Source: Sceloporus undulatus (taxonomy: Eukaryota; Chordata; Lepidosauria; Squamata; Phrynosomatidae). Taken from it: a stretch of 64,000 nucleotides of DNA. Where the stretch lies: assembly GCF_019175285.1 (NCBI RefSeq), contig NC_056529.1, positions 1,660,231 to 1,724,230 on the forward strand. The letters are read 5' to 3'. Shown one piece after another: positions 12,003 through 22,600 of this stretch. A model generated the notes under the pieces. The model was not told where the DNA came from, searched no databases, and saw nothing but the letters and a program-made list of their open reading frames with translations. Both the position numbers and the translations under genes were made by a program. Within the stretch, counting starts at the first letter, position 1. Each line of letters opens with the position of its first letter.

Positions 12003-15000
12003 TCCTTCCTTCCTTCCTTCCACATCCCACCTTCTTTCCAGTGCCAGACCCAAGGTAATGTACTACAAAGCAGCTTATGAAAACCAATAGCTAACAGGAA
12101 GAAAGAGAAACACCTGGAGACACTCAGACTGTGGCTCAAAAGCGACCATGGGGCACCCAAACACCTTCCACAGCCCCAAATTGGGTGCATGTGAGTGTGC
12201 ATATATGTACATGCATGCCTGGGAGCAGAAGCACCTGATGGCCTCAGGGCAGAGGAAGGCAATGGGAGGCTCGCCAAGGTCTCCTGCCCATTGGTCAAGA
12301 GCGCCCATTTCCAGAGCTGGGCCTCAAATGAGGAAGCACCAGCCGCAACTGCAGCCACAGACTGGCCTCAGGAGAGACTCACCCAGGATGGCTTGGACTC
12401 GGACAGAGAGCTGTGTGCGCAGGAGGAGGATGGGACGCCGGCCTTTGCTGCAACAAGGAGAGAGCCACAGAGGATCATGTCAGGGGGCACAGGTTCATCC
12501 CCAGGGGCCTCCCCTTGCAGTCCCCTCCCCAATAGCAACACACCCCAGGACTTCTCCCAACATTGCAAAGTGCTCACTTGGGGTCCTGGCCCTCTGCTCC
12601 AGAAAGGGCCCCAAGGCCTTGCTCTTGGCATCCCACCAACAGGCAAAGGGAGGCCTCTGGGGAGATATGGCCACAGACTGACCCCCCCTCCCGACTTTCC
12701 ACCAGGGATCTGGCGCAGTAATGGCTCCCTTGCCAGTTCCCCAAGGATAGTGGGTTTGTGTATCCATTAATACCCCCATCTTTACGGCTCCAGATCAGAG
12801 CAGGTGTGGAACCCCCAATCTCCCCCCTCCTTCCTGGAGGGAGGCAAAAAGAGCAACCTCCCCCAGGAGGTTCTGCCACCACGATGCTCACCTGATTTCC
12901 TCGTAGAAGCCTTCCAGATCATCCTTCTGCTCCAGCAGAGACAGCTCCAGATCCAAATAGTGCCCTGAGGGCAAGACTTGCAAGGCACAATCCTCTAGCT
13001 GCAAAACACAAGGGCCACCCCATTAAAAAGAGGGGCTCACTTGGACCCCTAACCATTTGCCCATCAAGAAAGCTGGGGCTTTTTGATATGTGAATAAATC
13101 TGCCCTCAGCATCCAGCATGCCCTCCCTTGGCTCTCTAGGCACATCAGCACCAGGGGGTCCTGGGGAGGGAAAGTGCCAGGTGTCTTGGAGACATTCACC
13201 CTCCCACGCCACATCAGTGGGCCCCTCTAGCCACTGCCAGCACCCCTGAGAGATGCCCTGGGCAACATCGTGGTAGCAGAAGCAATGCTGGAGAAAGCCC
13301 ACACAAAAGAAAGGGGTCTCCCTCAAGCCCCCCACCGCAGAAGAGAATCGGGCTTTGGAGAGGCTCAAGAGGAGGGGGGAGCCACTGAGGGGGGCACGGC
13401 CTGGCCTCTTTCTGATTGGGAACAGATATTTTCTTATAGAACAAAAAGGCTGAAAAGAGACCACCTAAGGGATTGCTGGACTCTTGTGTCAATCATCCCC
13501 ACCCAGCATGGCTAATGATCAGACACAATGGGTGGTGTAGTCCAGCAACAGAGCTGGGGGCCCACAGGTTCCCCCACAGAGGAAAAAGCCGGGCCCTTCC
13601 CAGCTGCCCAAGAAATGATGATGCCTGAAGCAGAAACCTCAAATGGATCCCCTCCTTCCCTCAAGACTGATAGTGAATTAATGGATGGACAATGCTCTAT
13701 GTGTTCTGTGCATAAGTCACCCACAAGGTGCATTCCCCACTGCAGCCTCCAAGGCAAGGCGCAGCAGATAAAACAAACTCCTGAACAGTTGTGCTCATCA
13801 TCTGGGCCCAGAGGCTGCATTTGTCCCTGGAGCTCTCCTTCCCTCCCTCCTTCCCTTCCCAAGACCCATAACTGGGAGCATGGCAATTCCCAGAGAGGCC
13901 CCCCTCCTTCGCTACCAGGGCTCTCTTTGCCCCGTGCCTCCTTTCCCAGGCTTAGCGCTCTTAGCAGTGAAGCCCGAAGGGGATGATGGGGCTCCAGTCT
14001 GGGCCTCCTCTCCTTCCCAACCCCATTGGCATCCTTGGCACAGGCTTGCAGAAGAAGGGCCATTTGTGGGTCAAGGGCCACTGTTCGCCCCACTGTCCGC
14101 CCTCGCCCCAATCCTCTGGCGTGTCTGTCTGGGCTGCTCAGCCTTGGAAACTCTCATCTCCTTTATTTAGCCTTTCAATACATAAAACAAAAAACTTTCC
14201 AAACAGCTCTCCAAGAGAGACAATGGGGATCTCCAAGCAAGTCCCCCTTAGGGTCCCTGGGCAAGGGCCGGATCTGCTCCTCTCCGGGGCGAGAGGGAAG
14301 GAAAGCCTTCCAGGAAGGACTCTTGTGAGTTTGGGAGGCTGTGGGAAAGCCCCTCACAGAGCTTTGGTTCTGCAGCACAACATTTATATTTATCCTCAGA
14401 CCAGGCTGGGAGAGAGTCACCATTACAGAAAACAGATGGACAGCTGGCTGGTTGGCTTGCCAAGAGCCGGGCAGACATAGCAGGGTTGGGAACATAGCAG
14501 GGATGGGCACCCCCCTGTACAAAAGGGCATGAAATAGGCTGGCACCGGGCATATATGGAAGGACATGGCTTATATTTAATAGTCCCAGAGGAAATGAGCA
14601 GGAGAGGATCCCTTGGAAAGTCTGACAGTGGCAGCTCTGACTGGAGGCCATCTTCACATGCTTCAGCCATGACTCCTGGTGCAGAATTAAAGGGCCGCCT
14701 GACAGGCAGCCAGCACTGGGCAGGGGCCTGAGCCAGGGCCGAGGGCGCCTTTGGGAGACCAGGGTTCAAATCCCCTTCACTCAGCCACCATCAAACCCAC
14801 TGGGTGACCTTGACCACAGGCTGAACAATAAATCTGGACAAGAAAACCCTACAATGTCAGCTTGAAGGCACATCGCAAAAGCTAAGGGCGCTTAAAAGGG
14901 TGGAGAGAAGGGTGATAACGCAGCTGCACAACTGCAAAGCCCATCACCCACAAAGCGTAGTCTCAATGAGCACAAGGCCCTTTTCCTCCTCCAGGTGACA

Positions 15001-17035
15001 GACCTGAAAGGCAACTCAGTCGCTTGTTGCTCCCAGAGAGATCGGTGGGGTTTGCAAATGATTAAGGTTTGGCTGGAGACAAACAGAGCCATTGAAGAAG
15101 CTGGGAGCGGCCCATGCCTTTCCCGAAAAGGTCTTCCAGGAGCAAAGGTTCCCAAAAGGGATCCTTCCCTGCAAAGGCACCCAAGGCCTGGCGCAAAGAT
15201 AAGGGGCGAAGGCTGCTCCCCACCCAGAGCTCTGGGAGGCAGTGGGGCTCCCTTTGGACCCTTTCTGGCTGGGGCCCTGACTGCAAGAGGAGGCTGCTCT
15301 GTGCTGAATCCATCTGAAAAGGTGCCAGAGGCTCTGGCTGTTCTCCCCATTAAAGAGATTTCCTTAAAGCTTTGCAGGCAATTAAAAGTAATGGCTCTCT
15401 TAAAAGTCATTTCCTCAAGGAGAGAGTTTTCAGCCAAGCAAATGAAACCACTCCTGGGCTGGACTTGCTTTCCATTGCAAGGAGTAACAGGGGCAGTGCC
15501 AGCCGGGCAGAGGGCTGCTTCTGGAGCCCCAGAGACCCAAGCCGTGTGGGGTTTTGTTGGGGAGGGGTTTTTCTCGGAAGGGCTTGCCATAGCCACCCTC
15601 TGAGGCTGTGACTCGATGCTGGCTCAACCAGTGGATTTCCAGGGCTGAGTGGGGATTGCAACCCTGCTCTCAGAGCCCTACTCTGACACTCAGGCCATGG
15701 CAACCCCTGAGATGCAAGCCTCACAAGTTGCCATAGGACTCAAGGAGGTCCTGACTCCAAGGAGGCTGACTTTTGCCTTTCATGCCTTGGGATTTAGGGC
15801 CGGCTCTCAACCGGCGCCTTCCCTCTCCCTCTCCCTCAACTGGGCCCACCTTGATGCAAAGGAATTTTCCGGAATAACTTGTCTACAGCTTTGGATTCTG
15901 AATCTAAGGCATGCCTTTGCTGCTGCCCTTGGAGAAGTGTCGGCTGGAAACAGGGCCTTCAGGAGTTGAGCAAGAAGCCAAAGAAGGGGAGTTATTGAGA
16001 GAGAGAGAGAGAGAGAGAACAGCCTCAGTCCTGAGGACGAGCCCCATGGCTTTGCAAGGCAGGGGCTGCATCTTCCTCGCCTCCAGAGGGCCCTCCGGGA
16101 GGGACCACCCAGAGCCCCAGCAGGAAAGACCAGGCCCAGGCCAAGGCCAGCATGGCCAGCCAGTGGCTCAGGGATGGCAAGGAAGGGCCAGATCCAAATG
16201 CCCCGAGGGACAGGCCCAGGTCCCGGCCGCGGGAGAAGGGCTGCTAGGCCCAGGCCCTGCCCTCCCGGCCCCTTCCCCGCCATCAGGAGCCCCAGGAGGA
16301 CCGGGGCTGGCCAGGGACCTTTGGCCGAGGACCGGGCAAACAGGCTTTCCTCTCGGGCAGAAAGATGAGCCCACTTCCACTTCCGCCCGGGTCTCTCTCT
16401 CGGGGGGTCTGGAAGGAGCAGCCGCCTGGAGGCCCTCGGGGGAAGAGGGCGATGCGGAGAGCAGCCTTTCCTCCGGAGGGACCCAGAGGAGGCAGGCCTC
16501 CTATCCAAGAGTAGGGGCTCCCCGAGGAGCAGTGCCCCCTCGGCCTCCGCTCCTGGCTCTCCTGGGGGAAGATGCCGCCCTGGGAGTGGCCCTTGGCGGG
16601 CCCTGGGGCCTCTGAGACCCTCCCCTCCAGGGTCCCTTCCAAGGGCCCACTGCCGCCGCCCTCCGGGGCCAAGGCCGGGGGAGAGAGAGGGGCGTTGGCA
16701 GCCTTGGGCCAAAGAGGGGGCTGTCGGCGGGGAGAGAGGGGAGACCCGGCCCTTCCTGCCCCTTCCTCCCGGGCTCCCTTCCTTCCCCGCCCGGGACTCA
16801 CCGGGATCGGGGCCTGGAGGCAGCGGTGGAGGGCGGGCAGCTGGGCGCCGAGCGGGAGCTCCGGGAGAAGGGCGAGGGCTGGGGGCCGGCGGGGCTCCGG
16901 GAAGGCGGCGCCCGAGGACGAGGAGAAGGGGTCCCCGTCCTCCGGCAGGAACTGCGCCCGGACCCAGATCGAGGAGGAGGAAGGGGGCTCCTCCGGCTCC
17001 GCAGGGCGCTCCTCCGCCTCCTTCCTCTTCCCCAT
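1..17035 (-). CDS. FHOD1: FHOD1 formin, 5' 17 coding exons (3' part off window)
   Basis: Actin-nucleating/bundling formin of the FHOD class; in mammals it acts at stress fibres downstream of Rac/Rho-ROCK and Src (family knowledge). Exons, in transcription order: 17035-16802, 12998-12892, 12447-12383, 9299-9232, 8412-8307, 7630-7536, 7142-7031, 6781-6687, 6571-6428, 6206-5980, 5830-5717, 4940-4917, 4073-4020, 3183-3068, 2934-1964, 1516-1364, 93-1. Together 2778 bases, 926 codons, all phases consistent. Order: GTPase-binding-like N-terminus (1-114), FH3/DID armadillo region (about 115-345), a charged linker, poly-proline FH1 (about 709-770) and the start of FH2 (from about 788). Landmark strings shared with human FHOD1 are [37 protein letters not shown] and NAINIGLT. 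The rest of FH2 and the DAD lie left of base 1. FHOD3 is the alternative, but neighbours and the N-terminus favour FHOD1. Confidence 0.96.
94..1363 (-). other. FHOD1 intron 16
   Basis: Intron between the two visible FH2 exons. It contains a plus-oriented tRNA-derived SINE (about 389-610). The remaining 750 bases are AT-richer than the rest of the gene and show no coding signal. Confidence 0.7.
389..610 (+). repeat. tRNA-derived SINE (lizard CAACAA-tail family)
   Basis: The left part reads like a tRNA B box (CCAGGGTTTGAAGCCCC). The body follows the pattern of squamate SINEs: a segment on losing decimal-like CAGGTCACTCTCTCTCAGCCTCA, then CTTGCCAAGAAAACC, then GCTGGAAACGACTTGAAGGC, and a tail of CAGCAACAACAA. 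Related copies occur at 14715-14885, 15595-15705 and 27925-28275. Edges are approximate. Confidence 0.7.
1364..1516 (-). CDS. FHOD1: FHOD1 exon 16 (FH2 core)
   Basis: 51 codons encoding the FH2 segment [18 protein letters not shown] and the following [13 protein letters not shown], nearly identical to the family. The acceptor is unusual: the polypyrimidine tract is almost pure C (1521-1543 on the opposite strand is G) and ends in CCAAG rather than CAG. A CAG two bases further in would break phase, so CCAAG was chosen. The donor is GTGAGA. The following exon (93-1) starts [11 protein letters not shown]. Confidence 0.88.
1964..2934 (-). CDS. FHOD1: FHOD1 exon 15: FH1 poly-proline and start of FH2
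   Basis: The largest exon of the gene, 971 bases and about residues 521-844. It starts in a Ser/Pro/Glu-rich linker that includes the acidic [12 protein letters not shown] motif also found in human FHOD1. It then runs through proline blocks of 7-10 residues separated by GH, GC or V, and enters FH2 at [12 protein letters not shown]1 binds profilin-actin and FH2 caps and bundles filaments (family knowledge). The blocks are encoded largely by uninterrupted C runs on this strand, so repeat-length polymorphism or assembly error is likely here. The frame nevertheless stays open throughout. Confidence 0.93.
4917..4940 (-). CDS. FHOD1: FHOD1 24-base microexon (exon 12)
   Basis: Between a TTTCAG acceptor and a GTAAGT donor lie 24 bases reading LHESDSV plus split codons at both ends. 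Phase fits both neighbours (5830-5717 and 4073-4020), giving [19 protein letters not shown] across the joins. It encodes linker between the DID and FH1. Because it is in frame (24 bases), skipping would remove 8 residues without a frameshift, so alternative use is plausible but not shown. Confidence 0.8.
6428..12447 (-). CDS. FHOD1: FHOD1 exons 3-9: FH3/DID armadillo region
   Basis: Seven exons (12447-12383, 9299-9232, 8412-8307, 7630-7536, 7142-7031, 6781-6687, 6571-6428) encode about residues 114-342. This is the diaphanous-inhibitory/FH3 part, which in formins binds the C-terminal DAD to keep the protein closed. Visible conserved segments are [74 protein letters not shown] and [16 protein letters not shown]. 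No stop or phase break is seen. The introns between them hold simple repeats and a LINE tail. Confidence 0.93.
7631..8306 (-). other. FHOD1 intron 5 with a short coding-like segment
   Basis: Besides the (GT)n run, the minus strand of 8068-8170 holds a short open segment ([20 protein letters not shown]...) preceded by an acceptor-like TTTCAG. It has no matching donor or phase for FHOD1 and I do not recognise it. It may be a repeat fragment or a poison exon. Confidence 0.35.
7858..7883. repeat. (GT)n microsatellite
   Basis: An uninterrupted run of about 13 TG units in FHOD1 intron 5. Confidence 0.95.
8731..9180 (+). repeat. LINE 3' end, L2/CR1 superfamily
   Basis: The plus strand 8731-8964 encodes the C-terminal tail of an L2-type ORF2, recognisable by [19 protein letters not shown] and [14 protein letters not shown]. 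An AT-rich 3' UTR follows, then GCCGCCTTGGGTCCC, and an (AAATA)n terminus at 9148-9180. It is strongly 5'-truncated and lies in FHOD1 intron 4, antisense to the gene. Confidence 0.8.
9300..12382 (-). other. FHOD1 intron 3
   Basis: 3.1 kb without recognisable exons. It holds an (AAT)n-like tract at about 10482-10530, a short (CA)n at 10671-10686 and a (CTTT)n/(CCTT)n tract at 11967-12021. Otherwise it is GC-rich unique sequence. Confidence 0.6.
11967..12021. repeat. (CTTT)n-(CCTT)n microsatellite
   Basis: About nine CTTT units pass directly into four CCTT units, in FHOD1 intron 3. Confidence 0.95.
14715..14885 (+). repeat. tRNA-derived SINE copy
   Basis: Contains GAGACCAGGGTTCAAATCCCC (B-box region), then CACTGGGTGACCTTGACCA, then AGAAAACC and GCTTGAAGGCAC, the same module order as the copy at 389-610 but more decayed. 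Confidence 0.65.
15595..15705 (-). repeat. tRNA-derived SINE fragment
   Basis: The minus-strand orientation is shown by GGGGATTGCAACCCTGCTCTC on the plus strand, the reverse of the B-box region, preceded by GTGGATTTCCAGGGCTGAG. Only the 5' half of the element remains. Confidence 0.55.
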
Positions 17036-17400
17036 GGCGGGCGGGCGGGCGGCAGAGCAGCCGGCAGAGCGACGCTCTCCCTTCCTCCAGAGACACAGAC
17101 AGGCCACGCCCCTCGCCTCGCGGGGAGGGGCCGAACGCCGCCGACGCCCCTGATTGGCCGCCCCCAGGGGAGGGGCGGAGCCAGATGCCTGGACGGGGCC
17201 GCGGCTGAGCAGGGTCTGAAGGCGGCGCCCTCTCGGCTCCCGCTCTCCTCCTTCCGCCAGAGGGAGGCACTGTTGGGCTCCAGCTTGTGGCTGCGGAAGC
17301 CCTGCCTGCCTGCCTCTCCGCATCTGAGGCTGAGAGAGTGTGACCCAGGAAGGGCCCCAGGGCGAGGGGCACCGCTGGCACAGCCTTTCCAGCAGAGAGG
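16000..17400 (-). promoter_or_regulatory. FHOD1: FHOD1 CpG-island promoter
   Basis: Dense CpG and GC content surrounds the FHOD1 start. Upstream of the ATG an inverted CCAAT box (ATTGG at 17154-17158) and a GC box (GGGGCGG near 17173) are visible, and no TATA box is seen at a sensible distance. This is the usual TATA-less housekeeping layout. The transcription start cannot be fixed; it should lie between about 17040 and 17170. Edges of the island are approximate. Confidence 0.7.
16802..17035 (-). CDS. FHOD1: FHOD1 coding exon 1 (start codon, GBD-like N-terminus)
   Basis: The ATG lies at 17035-17033, in a GCCATGGGG context inside a CpG island; 78 codons follow, then a GTGAGT donor. The Lys/Glu-rich start is lineage-specific. 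FPEPRR and [12 protein letters not shown] match the first exon of human FHOD1, which supports this start over the many other open frames in this GC-rich stretch. The next exon (12998-12892) begins [12 protein letters not shown] in phase 0. The intervening 3.9-kb intron is the longest in the visible part of the gene. Confidence 0.92.
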
Positions 17401-18489
17401 CCTCTGCCCGCGGCGCCTCCTCTCCAAAAGCGAAGCCCTCTCTGTGTCCAGCTCTGCCTTCTCCTCTGCCTGGCCTCGCAGTGGCAAGCCCTGACTGGGC
17501 CTAGCCCTTGCCTATAGCTCCGGGGGTGCCTAAGCCAAGGAGCCGAGTGGCCTCCTGGACCTAAACGTGGCTCCAGAGACAGAGATGGCAAAGGCAAGCA
17601 GGGCCCCTGCTCTCCTCCACAAACAGAGGGAAGAAGGCTCAGCTAAGAAGGTGCGTCTCTCAGGTGAAAGAGCCAGGCAAGCCTCGCAGGAGCCAAGGCA
17701 GCATGCCAGCCTCCTGGAGAACACCTGGGAGCTTCTTCCAGAACCTTCCCAAGGGAAACTGGTTCTGTGGCCAGGAAACCTGGGCCCAGCGACCACCTCG
17801 ACCCCCGGAGGGTCTCCACAGAGGAGGCCAGATGCCCTTGGCAGGGAAAGGCCTCTCTCTCTGGAGAGACCCAGGGGCCTCTCCCTCCGCCTTCAGCCCT
17901 TTGCCAGGAGGCCCTGGCCCAGAAGGCCTGCTGCCGCGTGTGAGGCACCCAGAGGACCGGCTCCTGCTCCTGGCCAGCCTTGGAAGGCCCCGGGCCCTCG
18001 CCAGTTTGAACAACCCTGGCCTGGCCTGGCCCCAGCCCTGCCTCCTGAGGTGGCCTCCCTGCCCTCGCCTCTCCTGGGCCCCACGATGGAGGCCTCCTTC
18101 CTGCCCCATGGCCGGCCCAGGCTCAGGGGTTTGGCTGCCTCAACGGAGGGATGGTTTTGGAGGAGGGCAGAGATGTTGGGAGGGGGCCATGTTTCCCTGC
18201 AGGAGGACCAGGGCTGTGGGAAGAGATGCTTAGGCTGCATTTTCTCTTTGGCAGCAGCTCCTCCTTGTTCTAGTCATGGAAGAAATGGCCTCAGAAGCCA
18301 TTTGGGGGTTTGGTAATGACCGCCTTCGGAGGAGCAGATTTCGGATTCCATGAGTCATCGCCCCTGAGTCCCCAGCAGGACCCTTCGGGGGACCGTCTCT
18401 CCGTCCATCGTCCGCAGGAGGAGAGCCATCCCGACCGGATCAAGGACCAAGGAAACCAGGGACTGGAATAGCTGCCACTTGTCAGGAAA

Positions 18490-19500
18490 GCTAAGGCTCA
18501 GAATGAGATCAAGTTTGCAAGTTAAAAATAATAAAAGGGGAGGCTTTGTTGTTTAAAACATGCAGCAAGAGAAGGAAGAAGGAAATACTGGGCCACTGCA
18601 TAGAGAAGATAGTGAAATGCTGGGAGAGGACAGAGGGAGGCCCAAACCTTCTTTGGCTCAGTCTTCTCCCAAAAGGAAACCAAGGGTCTAACCGGGGAAA
18701 CAGAACAAATGATGGGGCTACAGCCCAGAACAGATAAAGAGGCAGGAAAGGACTGCTCCAAACGAATCCAAGGCTCCAGGGCTGAAGGAATTTGCAGTTG
18801 TGACCACAGGCAGAGCCACTGCCAACGATCATCAAGAATTTGGGGGGGGGGGACATGAGAGGAAATTGCTGTCCCCCAACTTCACAAAAAGGAAGAAGAG
18901 GATACGGTCAGCTATCAGCCGGACACTTTGACGCCAATGCCAGGAAAGCGTCTAGAACAGATTATTACCCTGTTCATCCCTAGAAAGGAATTCTGTGCTT
19001 ATTGAGAGCCAATATGGGCTTCTCAGAAACAAGTCGACATGCCAAACTCATGTTTCCCTCCCACAGTTACAAGCTTGATAATGCCAGGAGTGAGGTGGAG
19101 GTAGTATATCTTGATCTGAGTAAGGCTTTTGGCAAGATCTCCTATGATATTCTTGCAAATCGGCTGGGGAACCAAGGTCTAGAGACCGTGATACAGTTTG
19201 GTGGACTTGGAATTGGTTCACAGCCCAAACCCAGAGAGGGCTGACCAACAGTTGCCCTTCGTCCTGGACAGAAGTGACCAGTGGAGTGATTTGGGGTTCT
19301 ATCTGGGGCCCAGCATTGCTTAACCTCTTTATAAATGAATAATAAATAAATGATCATCACATTTGCAGATGACACCAAGTTAAGGATCTGAGAGCTGGGG
19401 AGAAACTAACAGAATGAATTCCAACAGGGAGACATGTAGGATACTACACTTAGGCAAAAACCATGAAAAGCACAAATACAGGATGGGTAACACCTGGATT
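18490..19500 (+). repeat. CR1-like LINE ORF2 fragment
   Basis: The plus strand shows reverse-transcriptase remnants typical of CR1: VVYLDLSKAFGKISYDIL (the DxSKAFD motif), a block like SGVxxGSxxGPxLxNLFIN, and FADDTKL. Several stops and frame changes show it is long dead, and both ends are missing. Confidence 0.75.
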
Positions 19501-21189
19501 GAAAGCAGCAGATGTGTCGCAGGCTGGAGGTCTTAAGCTCATCCATTAGAGAGCTTCATGGGGGCGAAGGAGGAGGCAGAGGCAAACAGTGGCTGCTGCA
19601 GTCCTGCCCCACAGTCTCTTTAAAAGCCCTTTTCCCTCTGACACAATGCCATCCCGCTCTTCTTCTCCTTGGGATTCGTCCCATGCACCACTTAAAATAT
19701 TTTCTGCTTCAGAGCAAGGCCACCTCTGCTATGTGGGGAGAACCAGACATAGGGGAGCGGATACCAAAAGATCCCCACACCAAGACCCCCTCCACTGCCC
19801 ACTGCCTCCGAGAGGCAACTGTCCCTCTTGCCCCATCCATACCCCTGGTCCAGAGGGTCAAGGGGGGCACATCTGAGGGCCAGGGGCCAGGTTGCAAGAG
19901 GCCCTGCTTGGGAGCTGTGCCCCTCTGAGACCCCCTCTGCCCCCTTCTCCCGCCTCACCACTGTTTGGGGAGGGTTTGGGCTCCTCCTGGAAGAGCATTG
20001 GAGCATCTGCCTCTAATTCAGGGCTGGAGAAGGAAGGAGGTCTGGCAGGGGCTTTGTGGCCTTTGGGTTTTGGCGGCTCCCCAGGTCCAGCCCCTGGCGT
20101 CTCAGACTGCCTCAGATGGGATGCTGTGAGTGCCCTCAGTGTTTCCCAGGCAGCAGCAGCACCACCACCACTGAAAACCCAGCACCCAGAGCTCAGCCCT
20201 GAGTGGATGGGCAGTGCCAGGCCAGTGGGCCACTCCGGCCTCCCAGGTACCTTCCCCTCCATTGGCAGCTCCAGGAAGAAGGTGGCCCTGGGGTGCTGGC
20301 CCCTGACCCTTCAACTCTGGGGGGTGGGCAGGTGAGGGTCCCTTGGTGGAAGCTGGGAAGGTGGTGGAGGCAGATTCTGTTTTGCATGGGGGGGAAGGAC
20401 CCTGACCTGGAGGACTTCATGGCTGACCAATTGGTCACTGCCCCAAGCTGTTTCTTGCCACATGCCTTGGTGTGTGAGGGGTCAGTCAGGCCAAACTGGC
20501 CTCTTGGGTAGCCCTGACCACAAGATCCTTCCCCATTTCCCTCCAGGGGGGCAGAGGGACCTGTGTGGCTCCTTGCACTTATTTTTATCCTGTAAGCCTC
20601 TGGGGAAAGGAAGGGGCAAAAGGGTATAAATACAGGCATGAGGTGGGACTGTGGGGGACCGGAGGGCCTTGGCTAGCCAGGCGCCAGGAGGGCAGGGGCC
20701 CCATGGAGCTTGTGGGGAAAGCCAGCAGCTTCCTTCCAAACAACGTCATGCTGAGGAGGGCACTTACAGGGACTGCATGCTTCAGCAAGAACCATTGCGG
20801 CTGATCTTTGTGGGAGCCATTCCTGATCATTGGGGAGGGGGGGATTTAATGCCTTCCCAGTAATAAAGGATGAGTTGAAGAAGTGTGGAAATTGGGAGCA
20901 TAGTGCACAGTCTGGACGGAGCCCCTTCCCAGAGACCTCTTGCAGCCCAGTGCCCTCTGCCAGGAGGAGCCTAGTGTCCTGTCCTGTCCTTTGGGGTCTT
21001 CCCACCCACCTTTAAACCCAGTTACAGATGCTAGGCCCCCACCCTCCCTTGTCCTCCTCCTCCCCTTCCCTGCTCCTCTGTCCTTCTTGCTGGACGCTGG
21101 AGCCTCTGGTTCTTGCTGGTCAGTTGCAAGATTCTTCTGGACAGAGACACTACCAGGAGGAGCCAAATGGGGCAAGAGGCAGGCATTTA

Positions 21190-21310
21190 CTTATGGGTTT
21201 ACTGTGCATACTCATGTATAAGTCTACAAATTTAAGTCACAGAATTGGCCCCCAAGACACTGAGTCCACTTATCCAAGGCTCAAGGCAAATACGGTACTT
21301 TAATTCTCAT
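21190..21310. repeat. Unnamed interspersed repeat
   Basis: The string ACTGTGCATACTCATGTATAAG, followed by TAAGTC and repeated references to the same motif in the downstream half, resembles an element common in amniote genomes. I cannot name the family. Confidence 0.35.
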
Positions 21311-22199
21311 ATTTGTTTTTAAAGAGGAACCATTCCCCGGTGAAAGGCAAGAGTGTGGACTGTCCTGGCAGCACTGACCTCCCTCTGCTCTGGCCTCTCT
21401 CCGGCCTTCGGGGCAAGCGTTGGCTGCTGGGCTTTTGTAAGTCCCTGGGCATCCTTTCCCTTGGCTTCACCCTTCAGATCCTTCCTTCCATGCCCCTCAG
21501 TGTTACACTTCCCTTATCCCTGGGCCCTATTAAAATCCATCATTTTGGCCTCCGAATCCGCCCTTGACTTATGCAGGAGGTCAACCAATAGTTGGGCATG
21601 CCTGGTTATTTTGCAAGGCCAGGGAACAGGAGCTCCGCTGGAGAGGGAGGTAGGCAGGCAGGCTTCTCTGGGTCCCCTTCTCTGTCTCTGAGGCCAGATG
21701 GCTGCTCCCCAAAACAGGGAAGGGTTCTCCTTCAGCCCAGCGGCGGAGCCATGGAGGCTGGGGCCGGCTCCAGGGTTGCCAGGGGCTCCAGGTCCAGGGC
21801 AGGCAGCAAATCGGCTCCAGGTTTCCGTCGGAACTTCGGGGAGCTGTCCAAGGTGCTGGGCTTCAGGGGAGACCCACCCTTCGGAGTTGGACGAGGAGGT
21901 CATCTGCTGGGCTGAGGCCTGGAAGCCCTGGGGCCCAGAGGGCTTTATGACTGGGTTGTCCTATTTGTTTATATGGCTGTCCAAGGAGCCCCCTCCTTCC
22001 TTCCTTCCTTCCTCCCTCCCTCCCTCCCTCGCGGGGCGGAAAGGGCCCTCCCTGCCTTTGGCCCAGAGGGCTGCTCCCGAGGGGCCTTTGGGAAGAGGCC
22101 CCGCCGTCTCCCTCGGGATTAAGGCTGAGTCTTAGCTGCCCTGAAGGCCCCGAGCAGATGGAGGGATGGCCGCTTAAGCCCCTTCGCCAGACGCCCCCT

Positions 22200-22600
22200 A
22201 TCCCCCCCAAGGCCCCCCTGAGCTGCAAGGCTTGGCTCGCCTTGGGCTGAGGACTGGCCCTCCCTCTCCTCTGGCGGGACTAGTCCCCTCGGGGGCCGGG
22301 CCGGACCCGGGGCCGCCTCCCGCTGACCAGACCCACCGAGGGAGGGACGGAGGGGCGGCCCTTCTCCTCCTCCGACGGAGGGAGAGCGAGCCAGGGCCAG
22401 GGCAGAGGGAGGCCGGGGCCATGGTGAGTGAGTTTGGCCGGGCGGCGGCGGGGCCTCTGAGCGCGTGCAGAGCGCCCCCAGCAGCCCCAGGCTCCGAGGG
22501 CGGGGGAGTGCGTGGGGTCCTGGGGGGCGGCTGGAGGATCTGGGGCTTCCCGGGGCGCGGACTCGGCGGGTCCCTCGCGCCCGGAGAGGGAGGGAGGGAG
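22200..22600 (+). promoter_or_regulatory. PLEKHG4: PLEKHG4 CpG-rich promoter and first exon
   Basis: A CpG-dense block with purine-rich 5' leader runs up to the ATG at 22421. No TATA box is evident. It lies 5.4 kb from the divergently oriented FHOD1 promoter. The transcription start is probably within 22200-22400 but cannot be placed. Confidence 0.55.
22421..22423 (+). CDS. PLEKHG4: PLEKHG4 start-codon exon (ATG then donor)
   Basis: GGCC-ATG is followed directly by the donor GTGAGTGAG, so only the initiator methionine is coded here. The next exon (30379) opens in phase 0 with GACTTTCAGTCCCTG, giving [13 protein letters not shown]. The site has a good Kozak context and lies in the CpG-rich promoter. 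An in-frame ATG further into exon 2 is absent before the conserved module, which favours this reading. An undetected exon in the 8-kb intron is the main alternative. Confidence 0.6.

Larger units (their letters stand above)
12999..16801 (-). other. FHOD1 intron 1
   Basis: 3.8 kb. It holds two tRNA-derived SINEs (14715-14885 plus; 15595-15705 minus) and a (GA)n run at 15997-16018 at the edge of the CpG island. Long open frames toward the right end come from GC content and are not supported as genes. Confidence 0.6.
17036..22200. other. FHOD1-PLEKHG4 intergenic region
   Basis: About 5.2 kb between two divergent promoters. It contains the FHOD1 CpG-island shoulder, a CR1-like LINE fragment (about 18490-19500), a decayed repeat at 21190-21310 with ACTCATGTATAAGTC, and a (CTTC)n/(CCTC)n tract at 21990-22030. 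I see no SLC9A5 exon, the gene found here in human, and no other coding signal. Confidence 0.65.

Noticed and set aside
15807-17597. 596-codon open frame on the minus strand across the FHOD1 CpG island
   Set aside because: It is in a different frame from FHOD1 exon 1, is made of Pro/Gly/Arg/Ala-rich translation expected from GC-rich DNA, and has no recognisable motif.
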